Assembly (NCBI GenBank): GCA_028565635.1
Contig: JAOXYB010059357.1
Coordinates: forward strand, 1-10,837
Length of the DNA stretch: 10,837 bases
DNA from: Phoronis ovalis
Taxonomy: Eukaryota > Phoronida > Phoronidae
Direction: 5' to 3'
Positions 1 to 9,061 of this stretch are shown one piece after another (position 1 is the first letter of the stretch; each line of letters begins with the position of its first letter). The notes under the pieces were generated by a model, which was not told the origin of the DNA, made no database searches, and saw only the letters and a program-made list of their open reading frames with translations. The translations under genes and the position numbers were made by a program.

Positions 1-112
1 TATGCAATTCCTTTCGCTCAAATAGCCAATTTAAACAGCGTACAATGATGATTCTTCGAATCGTCGTTGTCTTGTTAGATCTAGTTATGAATAATGAAAT
101 ATTACTTTTTAG

Positions 113-274
113 GGACCATCTTTTCCAAACCCCTTAAAAGAACCATGTGATGTTGAAAAATTGAATAAAAATGCTGATGTGAAGCAAGAGTTGGGCTATG
201 TTATGGATGCAATCAGACTCACTAGACACAAACTCGAAGGCAAAGTGCCACTGATTGGATTCAGTGGAGCTCCT
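113..274 (+). CDS. UROD: UROD exon a (first in window)
   Basis: This 54-codon phase-0 exon begins GPSFPNPL after the acceptor attactttttag and ends in LIGFSGAP before a consensus donor gtaagt. It matches the human stretch from GPSFPEPL to LIGFAGAP residue for residue in length. Bases 1-112 before it are intron with no recognisable coding sequence. Confidence 0.95.
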
Positions 275-3200
275 GTAAGTTATGAATCTTGTGTTGTAAT
301 GTGTGGAAATATTTGAACAGTTTATAATCTTTCTAGAAGTAATAATTTGTTTAATACAAAATATACTTAATGGTTTAATATGGCAAATATAGCAAGGAAT
401 CCGTTTTCTTGATAAATCTCTGTATAGACTATTTGCATGCACTCGGTGGTGCCATCGGTCAATTTTATTGTCAATGAACAAGCACACAGTTCATTCACAA
501 TACACAGAATTGTGGGACCATTTGGCTTCATGACTAGTGGTGCCACCAAGTGCATGTAAATAGTCTGTTGGTCCAGCAATAAGAAGCATTCACCAGCTGC
601 CTCCTAGTTATACATTTAATGCGGTCGAAAATACGGACAATTATAGTTTCCAAAATTATGACATGAATTTTTTAAAAAGCTTTGAATAGATTATTCACAT
701 GCAGTGGATGGAGCCATTGATTATGAACCCAAATATTCCCAGCATTCCAGGTTTTGTGAATGAATCATGCATGGGTGCAAAAAACTGTTTCATTGTTTGT
801 TCTCAAAATGCAGCATCCTCAAATTGTTTGGGTTTGCTTTTAGTGGATTCATCAAGTGTATGCAAATAGACTAGTATTTATTGTTTTGTAATTGATTACA
901 AGTAATGTCTTGAATTTTTATTAAATCCGAATGAAAATTCGTGGAGTAATTTTGATATTTCTTTTAGTGGACCCTTATGTCATATATGATAGAAGGTGGT
1001 GGATCCACAACACAGTCAAAGGCAAAGAAATGGTTATATGCTTATCCAGAAGACAGTCATAAACTTCTGCAAATATTAACAGATATCATCTCGAAATATC
1101 TTGTAGAGCAGATCAAGGCAGGAGCACAGGTTAGTAACCATTGTATTATTAGTTATAAGTGGGAAACAACGTTTTCTAAGATGATATTCAATATTTATTG
1201 CTTGTGTATTTTCTAAGGAGCTCCATGCAGGTGAAAATAAATAAGATTATTTCTTCTATTATTTTGAAGCACATTACAGGCAAATAATTTTAAGTATTTA
1301 ACTGATAAATCTACACGGTTGTTGAGTATCATGCAATGATTTTGTATGAAGCACAGAAGTGACAAGTACAGAGCACTATATAATAATAATATTATTTAAT
1401 TAAGTGAACTGGGTATTTTCCTTGTAGATAATATAAGAAACATAGGATATGTGTACTGTAAAACAAAGTCGATATATTTTACTTCTTGTTGACTCGAGAC
1501 TTGATTGCTTTTTCTTGTTTTTAGCTGCTCCAAGTTTTTGAATCTCATGCCGGTATTTTAGGGATGGGCATGTTGTCCAAATTTTCTCTGCCCTATTTAC
1601 GGCAAATTGCCAGGAACGTTCGCAGTTCTTGTGAATCTGCAGGAATACAACCGGTGCCTATGGTGAGAAACCTTTTTAGTTATAATTACCAGCAATTGAG
1701 TTGAGAGCATCAGATGCATTTTAATTTTAATTTTTTTTTCGAGTTTTCAGTTTTGTAAACCTTATTCCATATTTAGACTAATTAATGCATGCTTTAAATA
1801 GGTTATTTGCCATTATTAAATGGGAGCCATCTGAACTCTAAATTCCATTGTTTTATATGGTAGTACCAGTGCTGGTTTGGTTTAATAAGTTACTTTTGCA
1901 TTTATCACTAATGTCGCACTGTATCGAGATTCCCCAGAAATATTTTTAAAATTGTTAGATTTTTGTGAGAATCCAAATTGAGACCTCCATTCAGAGACCA
2001 ACTCTCAATGCCACAGTTGACCACTACTTATAGTAGGTTTCCGAGTTATGCTCTCCCGCATATACAAAATACCGGTTTATGATGCGGTAAAATGACGTCA
2101 GAAATATATCTTGTGACGGGACATTCAGGAGGGAAATTGGGGTAGTAACCAAGCTCAAAGGAAATAAAATTGCTTTTTCATGAATCACAAGTAATAAACT
2201 TGTGCAATCACAGGTCACGAAAATAAATGAACCCTTTCTCACCTCAATAATAGTAACTATTCATAAACAGGTTGTACACAGCCTATCACAGCCTACACTC
2301 CTAAGAAGATAACTAAATTGGATGGTCATTCAGAATGGTTAGAGTATACTCCAGAGATCTGCTGTGGACAGTTGTTCATCATACTTTTAATTTTTGTTCT
2401 GTAAAATACTATATCTGAGACGGAAATGGAAAGAGTAGGGGAAAGGGTTCAATTTCATTGCATAGAAGTTACAAACTGATATTCTAATTGCATAAACAAA
2501 ATTATTGCAACCCTAAAACACGGAACTAAAAGATAACGTTTCTCTCATAGCACGGACCGAAATAAAATTCAATGAATTTTACATGTGTAGGAAAATAAGT
2601 TTTCCTTCTAAATACATTCAAGTGCCTGCATAGGCTGAATGGTCACAAAATGTGAAACTGTGTTCGTTACATGAATGATCTACGCCGCACTTTAGAAAAG
2701 TACAGAATTCGGGATTATGTAATTCCTTAGCAGCGATTCCCTAACAGATTAAGCTGGTGACGTCAGAAAAATCTGAGTAACTGTCACAAACCAGTATGTA
2801 TTACTTTATCGGAAGAGATCATAACTCGGAAACCTACTGTAAAACTCAAGATGAATTTCATGCTTATATCATGCATAACACAGAAACTGTCTGTTATCTG
2901 TTGAATACATGAATTGGTTAATAAATTCAATTAATGCTGTTACAGGTCGTTTTCTGCAAGATACTTGATTTAAAAGCAGCTTAGAAAAACAAATTTCCCT
3001 CTCTAAATCTTTGGTTTTACTGTACTTTCTGTAAGCGTTGTTTTACATAATTATGTAGACTTTGTATATAAGCTTAGACTAATAAAAAAAGAAAACACAA
3101 TCAAATTATAACAAGAATATAAAAACAATCATGTATACATAAAGCATCAGTTTTTACATACTAGTTAGCCAAAATGTCAAAAAATAACATGAAATGTCAT

Positions 3201-4366
3201 ACCTGTCCACCTGTTATTTGGCTATTAGGGCTATCTTCAGCAGGATATACTTTTCATGTTTTTCATTTGCCACAGAGTATAATTGTTGGTGACCTTTAGT
3301 TACGACTGGGTCAGCAAATCCTTACTAATATTTTTGAAAAGTACCTCCAGGGACCACTTGTGTCATCAAATCACAATAATCTGATTATAATCCCAGCAAT
3401 AATGCACTCCCCTTTTGCTCACTTTGTGGTTTTATTTACCACCTCTTTTTTGTTATCACATTATTGTAAATTTTAGATTGTTTTCGCAAAAGATGCTCAT
3501 TATGCTTTGGAGGAGTTGGGACAAAGTGGGTATGAAGTCGTGGGATTAGACTGGACTATAAAGCCTATACAAGCAAGGTATAATATCAACAAAAGTACAT
3601 TACTTCACCATAGCTAGATGAACATGTAAACCTATGCCAAAAACAAAACACCACTTATTCATTACATATATCACACAGACATGTATATATATTCCAGTAC
3701 TGAGACCGAAGTTTGTTACTATCAATATCAATTATAATTTGAAATCATGGTAACAAAGTCTGTTTGTAGTCATGCCCAATAGATACATATTAATTAATTA
3801 TATGTTTTGCAGTGGCAACAATAGGTGTCGCCGCTGCTCACCATTGTTGTATTCAGTATATTTATAGCTGTGTTGGTAATCTAGATGTAAGGCAATAAAT
3901 GTTTTATATAATTATTTTTTATTTTGGTGTCTCTTTTGCATGATGTAGGTTTCTGTGAACCAGCTGTTCTGATCTCTCATAGTCACCTTCAATTCTTAAT
4001 ATGTATGACCATGTGTTAACTTAGTTCTTTGCTCCAACAATGACTAGCAAATAGTTAAGTTTGATTTTTGATTAGCCACAGATATCACCATCCATGAAAT
4101 ATATGGGTACAATGCAGTTTTTTTCCTTTTGTAGGAAATTGGTCGGACCAAACATATCTCTACAAGGAAATTTGGATCCTTGTGCTCTATATGCCCCAAA
4201 AGAAGATATAGCTCGTTACACTAAAGAAATGCTGCAGAAATTTGGCACTAAGCGATACATAGCTAACTTGGGCCATGGCATGTACCCTGATTTTCAGCCA
4301 GATAATCTTGGGGCATTTGTTGATGCAGTACATAGATATTCTGCTGAAATGATTGAATCTGAGTGA
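113..4366 (+). CDS. UROD: Uroporphyrinogen decarboxylase, 3' five exons (5' part outside window)
   Basis: This cytosolic haem-pathway enzyme removes the four acetate carboxyl groups of uroporphyrinogen III to give coproporphyrinogen III. Exons 113-274, 968-1129, 1525-1662, 3477-3577 and 4135-4366 join in phases 0, 0, 0 and 2 without a stop to give 264 residues. These align end to end with animal UROD from the GPSF segment (about residue 105 of the 367-residue human enzyme) to the C-terminus. The family signature [16 protein letters not shown] spans the first junction and contains the active-site Tyr (human Tyr164). FESHAG carries the Ser equivalent to human Ser219, and NLGHGMYPD carries the His equivalent to His339. 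The N-terminal catalytic Arg and Asp would lie upstream of the window. All four complete introns are GT-AG and the frame is intact, so the gene looks functional. Motifs and splicing are read directly; the catalytic roles come from family knowledge. Confidence 0.96.
425..568. mobile_element. MITE-like inverted-repeat element, copy 1 (UROD intron)
   Basis: The left end ATAGACTATTTGCATGCAC, running on into a GGTGGTGCCA block, is repeated inverted at the right end (GGTGCCACCAAGTGCATGTA, then AATAGTCTGT). This gives ~30-bp terminal repeats with few mismatches around a short core of about 85 bases. It contains no transposase; the small reading frames across it on the minus strand are by-products of the inverted structure. 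I could not define a target-site duplication confidently. Small size, terminal repeats and a second diverged copy nearby support a non-autonomous DNA transposon. Confidence 0.75.
686..872. mobile_element. MITE-like element, copy 2, opposite orientation
   Basis: The ends ATAGATTATTCACATGCAGT and, inverted, AGTCTATTTGCATACACTTG match those of copy 1. The core TTTTGTGAATGAATCATG corresponds to the reverse complement of copy 1 (ATTGTGAATGAACTGTG), so the two copies are in opposite orientation. This copy is longer and more diverged, with extra sequence from about 775 to 835, and is therefore probably older or differently deleted. Confidence 0.65.
968..1129 (+). CDS. UROD: UROD exon b
   Basis: This 54-codon phase-0 exon starts [12 protein letters not shown] after cttttag and ends KAGAQ before donor gttagt. 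It carries the substrate-binding Tyr of the MSYM motif and the glycine-rich loop. The frame runs 29 codons past the donor to a stop at 1216, but that tail is intron, because the protein continues at 1525. Confidence 0.95.
1525..1662 (+). CDS. UROD: UROD exon c
   Basis: This 46-codon phase-0 exon runs from [10 protein letters not shown] to IQPVPM. It lies between the acceptor tttcttgtttttag, which has a good pyrimidine tract, and the donor gtgaga. FESHAG contains the conserved active-site Ser, and the [11 protein letters not shown] segment matches KFALPYIRDVA in human UROD. Confidence 0.95.
1663..3476 (+). other. UROD intron 3 (1814 bp)
   Basis: This is the largest intron in the window. The stretch 1663-2030 is AT-rich with no recognised feature. 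Positions 2031-2839 are the TIR element described separately. From 2840 to 3476 the sequence is again AT-rich. Near 3170-3230 there is a weak inverted pair, AGCCAAAATG against TTTGGCT, which I do not interpret further. I see no exon on either strand. Confidence 0.8.
2031..2839. mobile_element. 809-bp non-autonomous DNA transposon with TIRs and TA flanks
   Basis: The left end TAGTAGGTTTCCGAGTTATG is followed by CTCTCCCG. It matches the reverse complement of the right end (CAGTAGGTTTCCGAGTTATG followed by ATCTCTTCCG), with only the first base differing in the first 20. The element is bounded by TA at 2029-2030 and 2840-2841, as expected for Tc1/mariner-type insertion into TA. Its interior has no long reading frame and no transposase motif, so it would be mobilised in trans if at all. 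Each end also carries a TGACGTCA palindrome, at 2093-2100 and 2758-2765. It lies in UROD intron 3 and accounts for almost half of that 1.8-kb intron. Confidence 0.82.
3477..3577 (+). CDS. UROD: UROD exon d
   Basis: This exon has 33 codons plus two bases. It encodes [20 protein letters not shown], then the conserved VVGLDWT strand, and ends in GCA AG before donor gtataa. The split codon AG|G gives Arg with the first base of the next exon. The acceptor is the weaker ttgtaaattttag. Confidence 0.94.
4135..4366 (+). CDS. UROD: UROD terminal exon with stop
   Basis: After acceptor ttttttccttttgtag, one base completes the split Arg codon, then 76 residues and a TGA stop follow. [13 protein letters not shown] and [13 protein letters not shown] are near-invariant in the family and include the C-terminal active-site His. 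The frame is also open from ATG 4094 upstream of the acceptor, but those residues do not match UROD. The C-terminal length equals the human protein to within a residue or two. Confidence 0.95.
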
Positions 4367-4619
4367 CAGTGATAACTTAGGATGTTAAAATTTGTTAGTA
4401 AAAAATTATGACACTTCAGAATTAGGAAATATTTTGTGTATATGTACTTACATATATTTTGCTAACCAATCAGATATTGTTTTGGTTTATCAGTAATATT
4501 TGCCCAAATTTAATTGGTTAATATAGGGAATCAAACACTTGAGTCAAGTCTTCACAGCAATTAACCGTCTTTACAAGGTGACATGAAATAGCTTAAATGA
4601 TTTTGTTTTTATATATATA

Positions 4620-4625
4620 AATAAA
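4620..4625 (+). terminator. Candidate UROD polyadenylation signal
   Basis: The first canonical AATAAA after the UROD stop lies 254 bases downstream, in an A/T-rich stretch, with GT-rich sequence from about 4660. Further AATAAA motifs at 5111, 5503, 5645 and 5807 could serve longer 3' UTRs, but such motifs are also expected by chance at this base composition. Confidence 0.5.
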
Positions 4626-4626
4626 A

Positions 4627-6080
4627 TAAGGAAGATAAAATTATATTAATTACAATATCGTAGTAGGTATTCATTTAAAATGTTACGTTGTCAAAGTATC
4701 TATTTTTATGAGCATGCGAGTGAAATTTGTTGACTTTGACATTTTTGAATAACATAATACTCAAGGCAACTTGAAACTCATCTTCTTAGAGTTACAATTT
4801 ATTTTTGTATCAATTCTTGCCCACAGAATTGTAATTGTTGTTTCCCAGCAAAACGTTTCCTAAAGTCTGTCACAATTTTTTGAACCTTATAACATTGCAA
4901 AAAAATTCTTATCTGTATATTTTAGTAAAGCCAAAGCAAAATCGGAATATTGACCATAATTCTACATTTGTGAATTTTCAAATAATGAGAGCATATTTTG
5001 AAATTCCATGTTAAATAGCACCTGTATTAGTTTGTGACAATGCGCCATACACTTTCAGTTCGTTTGGATTAAGATGTTTGGTTTACAGTTGGTTAACAAT
5101 TTACTTGAATAATAAAACACTTTTTATAGTTAAAAAGAAATTTTGTTTTGAACTGTTTAAAAAGGATTGAATTATATCCTATCTAGTCTTTTTGGTGTAT
5201 CAATTGACCATGCGAAAATAAGGCTTTAAATTTGGAAATTACACCTAAATTAAAGTGACTGTTGCCCTAATTTCTTTTAGTCCAAATGAATGAGATGTTG
5301 GTGGTGCACTGTCGCTCATATTTTGGCAGGCAAGTTAACTTTGGAATTCATAAAACATTCTATCAACATTAGAAAATTCACAAATTTAGAATGGGAAATA
5401 TTCCGTTTTCCGATTGTGGCTTTACTAAAATATACCAATAATATTTTTTCTCTGCAACATGTAATCAGATAATGGTTAATGTGGTAAAGACTTTCAAATT
5501 CAAATAAACTAACTAGAAAAATTTAAAGCAAAAGCACGATTGAATGCCTGTTTTTATGTATTTTAGAATCAGCTGCTCAAATATTTATTATAATGGAGAG
5601 GTTATATAACTATACACAGTTTCAGATACTTAAAAAATGTTTTCAATAAAATGTTTAAATGGATAAGTTAACTTATTATGCCATAGCAATAACTTGCGTT
5701 TCAAAATGGTTTAAGTTATATTGTGTCGCCCTGTAAATTTTTACAGTATTAGTTATAATAATATGTGTACTACTGATTATTCTATATGGTGCTGGTATTG
5801 ATATTAAATAAAGTGCTGACTGATATAATAGTTTATATAAAGGTAGTAAATTATTTAATTCAAAATTTATCAATTAATACTAATGTAAGGTTTATGTTGC
5901 AGTTATTTTATTGCAATTTCCAAAAGAAAATAGTACCGGTATATTTTATTAGTAAAGCCAAACTGAAAATATGCTTTAAAATATTCCAAATATGCAAAAA
6001 AAATTAACAATTTTGTAAAGATCTATGTATTTTCTTTTAAAAAATACTGTTTGAAAATCCATGCTAAAAATTTAGCTGGT
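4627..6080. other. Intergenic / 3' flank of UROD, no gene recognised
   Basis: This AT-rich stretch has multiple AATAAA motifs and short open frames without family resemblance. One acceptor-like site, cctaatttcttttag ending at 5280, precedes an open frame of about 29 codons. That is weak evidence for an exon and is not called as one. Positions 4915-4940 and 5940-5965 share a short phrase around AGTAAAGCCAAA, too short to define a repeat. Confidence 0.6.
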
Positions 6081-7020
6081 GGCATGTTTGTTCCTGAGGA
6101 ATACTACAGTTTTTATCAGACCAGCTTCATATCTGGCATAGCAAAAATATAGGTCAAAATACAGGCTACCATGTTTGTTCCCAAAATGGTATGTCTATAG
6201 GTGGAGAAGACAATTATGCGTTACCTAGACGATTTGGAACATTGATTTATGAAAGTTTTAATTAGGTGGACTGGTTTTATGGGCTAGGTAGTATTTTAGA
6301 ATGACCTTGAACAGTGGGTTAAACAGTCATCTGAAACTTTGAAATTTATCTCAAGCCATACTGCTATACCCAACTAGACAGTCCTAGGCGATGCATTGTT
6401 GTATGTGACTCACAATAACAGCTTCAGTTTTCGATTGGATCCCATATTGGCTACAGGATAAATACAGGTCAAAGTGCAAATCAGCTATAATTCTGAAACA
6501 GATTACTTCCAATATAGCCAACTGGCAACCATGTTTCTTCCCGAGACTGGGACACATAATCCTGCCCAGTTTCCTGAAAAACAGATCGAGCTTTGACTGG
6601 ATGATTCGAAGGTGGATTCATGAAGGCCATAGATTGAAGTGCATATTAGGCTAGGTGACATTTTAGAGTGGGTCAAATGCTGACAGACCTTTAAAATTTT
6701 TCATTGTAGTAAAGCTAATTTATTTGTCTCACATTAATAACTGCTTCAATTTTTATCTGATTGACTCCGTAATCGGTACAGGATAAATACACATCAAAGT
6801 ATAAACCTGGTATAATTTTGACCTGAATCACTTCCAAGATGTCCGATGTGTGACCATGTTTGTTCTCGAGATGGAACGTCGCAATAACAGCTTCAGTTTT
6901 CAGCCGATCAGCTTCATATTTGGTAGATGTACAAGTCAAGGTTCAGGTCGGGTGTAATTTTGACCCAGATTACTTGCAATATAGCTAACAGGTGACCACA
7001 TTTGTTCCCATAAGCAGTCA
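6080..7020 (+). repeat. Degenerate interspersed/tandem repeat cluster, forward orientation
   Basis: Three motifs recur in the same orientation. Motif 1 is CAATAACAGCTTCAGTTTT at 6413 and 6882, with a degenerate version near 6734. Motif 2 is GGCTAGGT followed by ATTTTAGA at 6282 and 6649. Motif 3 is ACCATGTTTGTTCCCGAGATGG or variants near 6168, 6530, 6852 and 6990. AGGTCAAA and GATCAGCTTCATATTTGG phrases accompany motif 1. Spacing between like motifs is about 150 or 320-370 bases, suggesting a composite unit repeated about three times and much diverged. No reading frame persists, so this is repeat DNA and not coding sequence. Confidence 0.7.
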
Positions 7021-8281
7021 GTTGCTGAACCAAATCTTTGACATTTATGTAAGCAACACTTACAGGAGCTACTTCAAAAATTGCTCTGCCCAGCTACAAA
7101 TTGGGGCTATACAAAGCACTGCCATAGTGTGATGTAATCCTGGGGATGTGATGGGAATCTGATTTGACAAATGTCTTGTTATCATTCTATTACTTGAAAA
7201 CTTTGACACATAGTGTGATCATTTCAAGTCGGAAGGTAAAGAAAACAAAATATAAGTCAAGTTTGATTTGGTATGGTCAACTAGTGACCAGGTTAATTAT
7301 ATATTCCTGAGATAATTAAGCTATATATACAAGATGGCAGCGCATCTGCGTCTGCCAAGTCGGACTTCTTTGCTATTATGTTGTCATCATCATTAGAAAA
7401 TATATCTCCATAGTATACCAGTCCTTTCATTACTAAGTAGAGAAAATTATGTGATTATGTCAATTTAAACTTGTGATATTTTCTTTCCATTGATTGAAGT
7501 TAGATTTGCTTTTGGAGTCCAAAAAATATCATAAAAAGACAAAGTTTCAATACCTCTTATTTTTCTCAATGAAAAAATAAGCACAAAGTATATGGCTATA
7601 TATTAAATACAACATCTTGACAAATAAATACACATAGTATTAAATATTAAATGGCATAAGGTCTCAATTGATGTAACCACAGTGGTGGCGACGTGGTCTG
7701 GCCCTGCTGGAAGAAGTCCGTGAACCTTAAATTTATGATTTTTTTTCCTCCTTGGCGCTGGCTTTTTTGTTTGTTTCTGTTTGAAAGGTAAATCACTGTA
7801 CAAGAGATTGAAACTTATATTAGCTTTTTAAAGTAAAATAAACCAAAATTTGATGGAATTATTTGAGCTAGGGCAAAGCTATGAATTTCATCAGTTGTTA
7901 GGTTGCATTTTCCTGGGGGTAGTCTACATAGTGGAATAGCAAATATTTTGGTGGTCATACCTGCATGAAAAATTAACTGGGAGTAGTATTCATACTAATC
8001 TTCAGTTCTTAACAGGTCATTTTCTTCGCGCAATGTTTGGCAAATTTTTATAACGATTTAAAATTACATGAATTTACTATAGAAGTGGATGGGAAAATCA
8101 ATTGTGTCCTTATACCAAATACAGATGACTTTTGTTTTCCAAGTCGTCTGTCTATTCAAATTACAGTACTATATTTATTAATTACTTTTTTTGTAAAATG
8201 CAAAGAAATCAGCTTGTTTAGCAAAATTCTACATTTATATTTTTTTAGTCAAAACTAATTGCCAGTTCTGCTTCTTTTCAG
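7021..8281. other. Spacer between repeat cluster and CLCC1-like exons; no gene called
   Basis: This is AT-rich DNA without a recognised gene. Two blocks stand out by base composition: around 7332-7365 (AAGATGGCAGCGC) and 7680-7722 (a GC-rich patch). A frame on the + strand from 8016, just after an acceptor-like ttcagttcttaacag, stays open for 80 codons. It matches no family I know, and its second half is AT-rich and hydrophobic, so I do not call it. Confidence 0.5.
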
Positions 8282-8409
8282 TTAGTTCACACTATTCTGA
8301 AATATTAAAACTTTCCCTTTTTGCTCTCCTAATTCCATTTCATCATGTTTCTCCTGTTGTGCCTGTTCTTTCAAAGTTGATGGAATTTTTGCCCACCCTT
8401 CAGTCCAAG
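8282..8409 (-). CDS. Possible downstream terminal exon, unrecognised
   Basis: A minus-strand open segment follows acceptor-like aacaagtag. It starts in the phase needed by the GTAAGT donor at 8874 and encodes 41 residues, WTEGWAKIPSTLKEQAQQEK continuing in a charged Glu/Lys/Gln-rich style, then TAA. The matching phase and polar composition are the only support. The acceptor lacks a good pyrimidine tract, and the peptide does not resemble the transmembrane segment expected next in CLCC1. It may be an alternative tail or chance. Confidence 0.2.
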
Positions 8410-8664
8410 CTACTTGTTAGTGTAATTCTCTAGGAGTTGCTATATGTACCTATTATTATCTATTAGTCTAACAGAAACGGTGGACAAATAATGCACCCTC
8501 TGTTCAACGGTTTTCTAAAAAGTAATACTAAATTTTACTGCGATTTTGTGTATCAATTCACACAACTTATATTTATAGCTCACATAGAAAAAAAATTATG
8601 TGTGCATTTAGCACTCAATTTATTAGTTCAAGCATGCAATAACAGTACTTTTTTGCAAAAAATA

Positions 8665-8670
8665 TTTATT
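8665..8670 (-). terminator. Possible polyadenylation signal downstream of read-through CLCC1-like exon
   Basis: AATAAA on the minus strand lies about 50 bases after the stop (8722-8720) that ends the unspliced reading frame of the 9061-8875 exon. If the GTAAGT donor is skipped, this would allow a short transcript ending here. AATAAA is frequent in such AT-rich DNA, so confidence is low. Confidence 0.25.
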
Positions 8671-8874
8671 CTCTATTAATTAATTTCAGTTCCTCAACAA
8701 TTTGATAATCCCAATTTCTTTAGTAAATACAACATTCACATTTCTTTACAACAAACTTTATAAACTTCATCTTTGAAGTCTCCGTAAACAATGAGACTTT
8801 AATGTTGTTTCTCTTATCATGCTGTTTGACTGAATACATAATTCTTCCGCACGACAATACGTTAATAGACTTAC

Positions 8875-9061
8875 TGTAGCTGGTGGAACTTCCCATCATG
8901 GGATCTACAATGTAATTTTTGTTGTATTTTATACATTTGTCTTCAGAAAAAGTAAATGTATCCTTAAACCAGTTTGTTATACTTTGTAACCAGGTCAGGT
9001 CTTGAGGTCGACATTCTGGGGGAATTTTTGAAAGTTTCATCACTGACAGATGCCATTTTTG
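8875..9061 (-). CDS. CLCC1: CLCC1-like exon with conserved Cys/Trp loop
   Basis: The frame starting at the TTGCAG acceptor (exon from 9061) continues the previous exon in phase 0. It reads QKWHLSVMKLSKIPPEC, then RPQDLTWLQSITNWFKDTF and the acidic/Cys segment to IVDPMM. It ends in phase 1 at a perfect GTAAGT donor (8874-8869). The better acceptor, ttttatttgacag, lies 13 bases upstream (exon start 9074) but puts the conserved segment out of frame. Without use of the GTAAGT donor, the frame reads on to a stop at 8720-8722 with no further CLCC1 similarity beyond perhaps SKSINV. Confidence 0.7.

Noticed and set aside
367-579. Minus-strand open frame of 70 codons ([15 protein letters not shown]...)
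   Set aside because: It lies across MITE copy 1 and its inverted ends; it is non-coding repeat sequence within a UROD intron.
2024-2242. Minus-strand frame of 72 codons
   Set aside because: It is contained in the left part of the 809-bp TIR element, has no family resemblance, and the frame begins and ends with transposon sequence.
3708-3766. Imperfect palindrome around GTTTGTTACTAT / ATGGTAACAAA
   Set aside because: It is too short and AT-rich to call a transposon or structured RNA, and no second copy was seen.
5290-5472. Plus-strand frame and acceptor-like cctaatttcttttag at 5280
   Set aside because: An attractive acceptor, but the frames after it are short, AT-driven and unlike any protein I know. 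UROD already ends at 4366.
4915-5965. Possible direct repeat around AGTAAAGCCAAA
   Set aside because: The similarity covers only about 20 bases before fading and is compatible with chance in AT-rich DNA.
6715-6939. Minus-strand frame of 74 codons with repeating IKTEAVI/LKTEAVI-like phrases
   Set aside because: The internal similarity comes from the DNA repeat motif AACTGAAGCTGTTATTG and does not show a repeat protein.
8491-8679. Plus-strand 62-codon frame MHPLFNGFLK...
   Set aside because: The sequence is very AT-rich with no splice context or similarity, and is probably chance.
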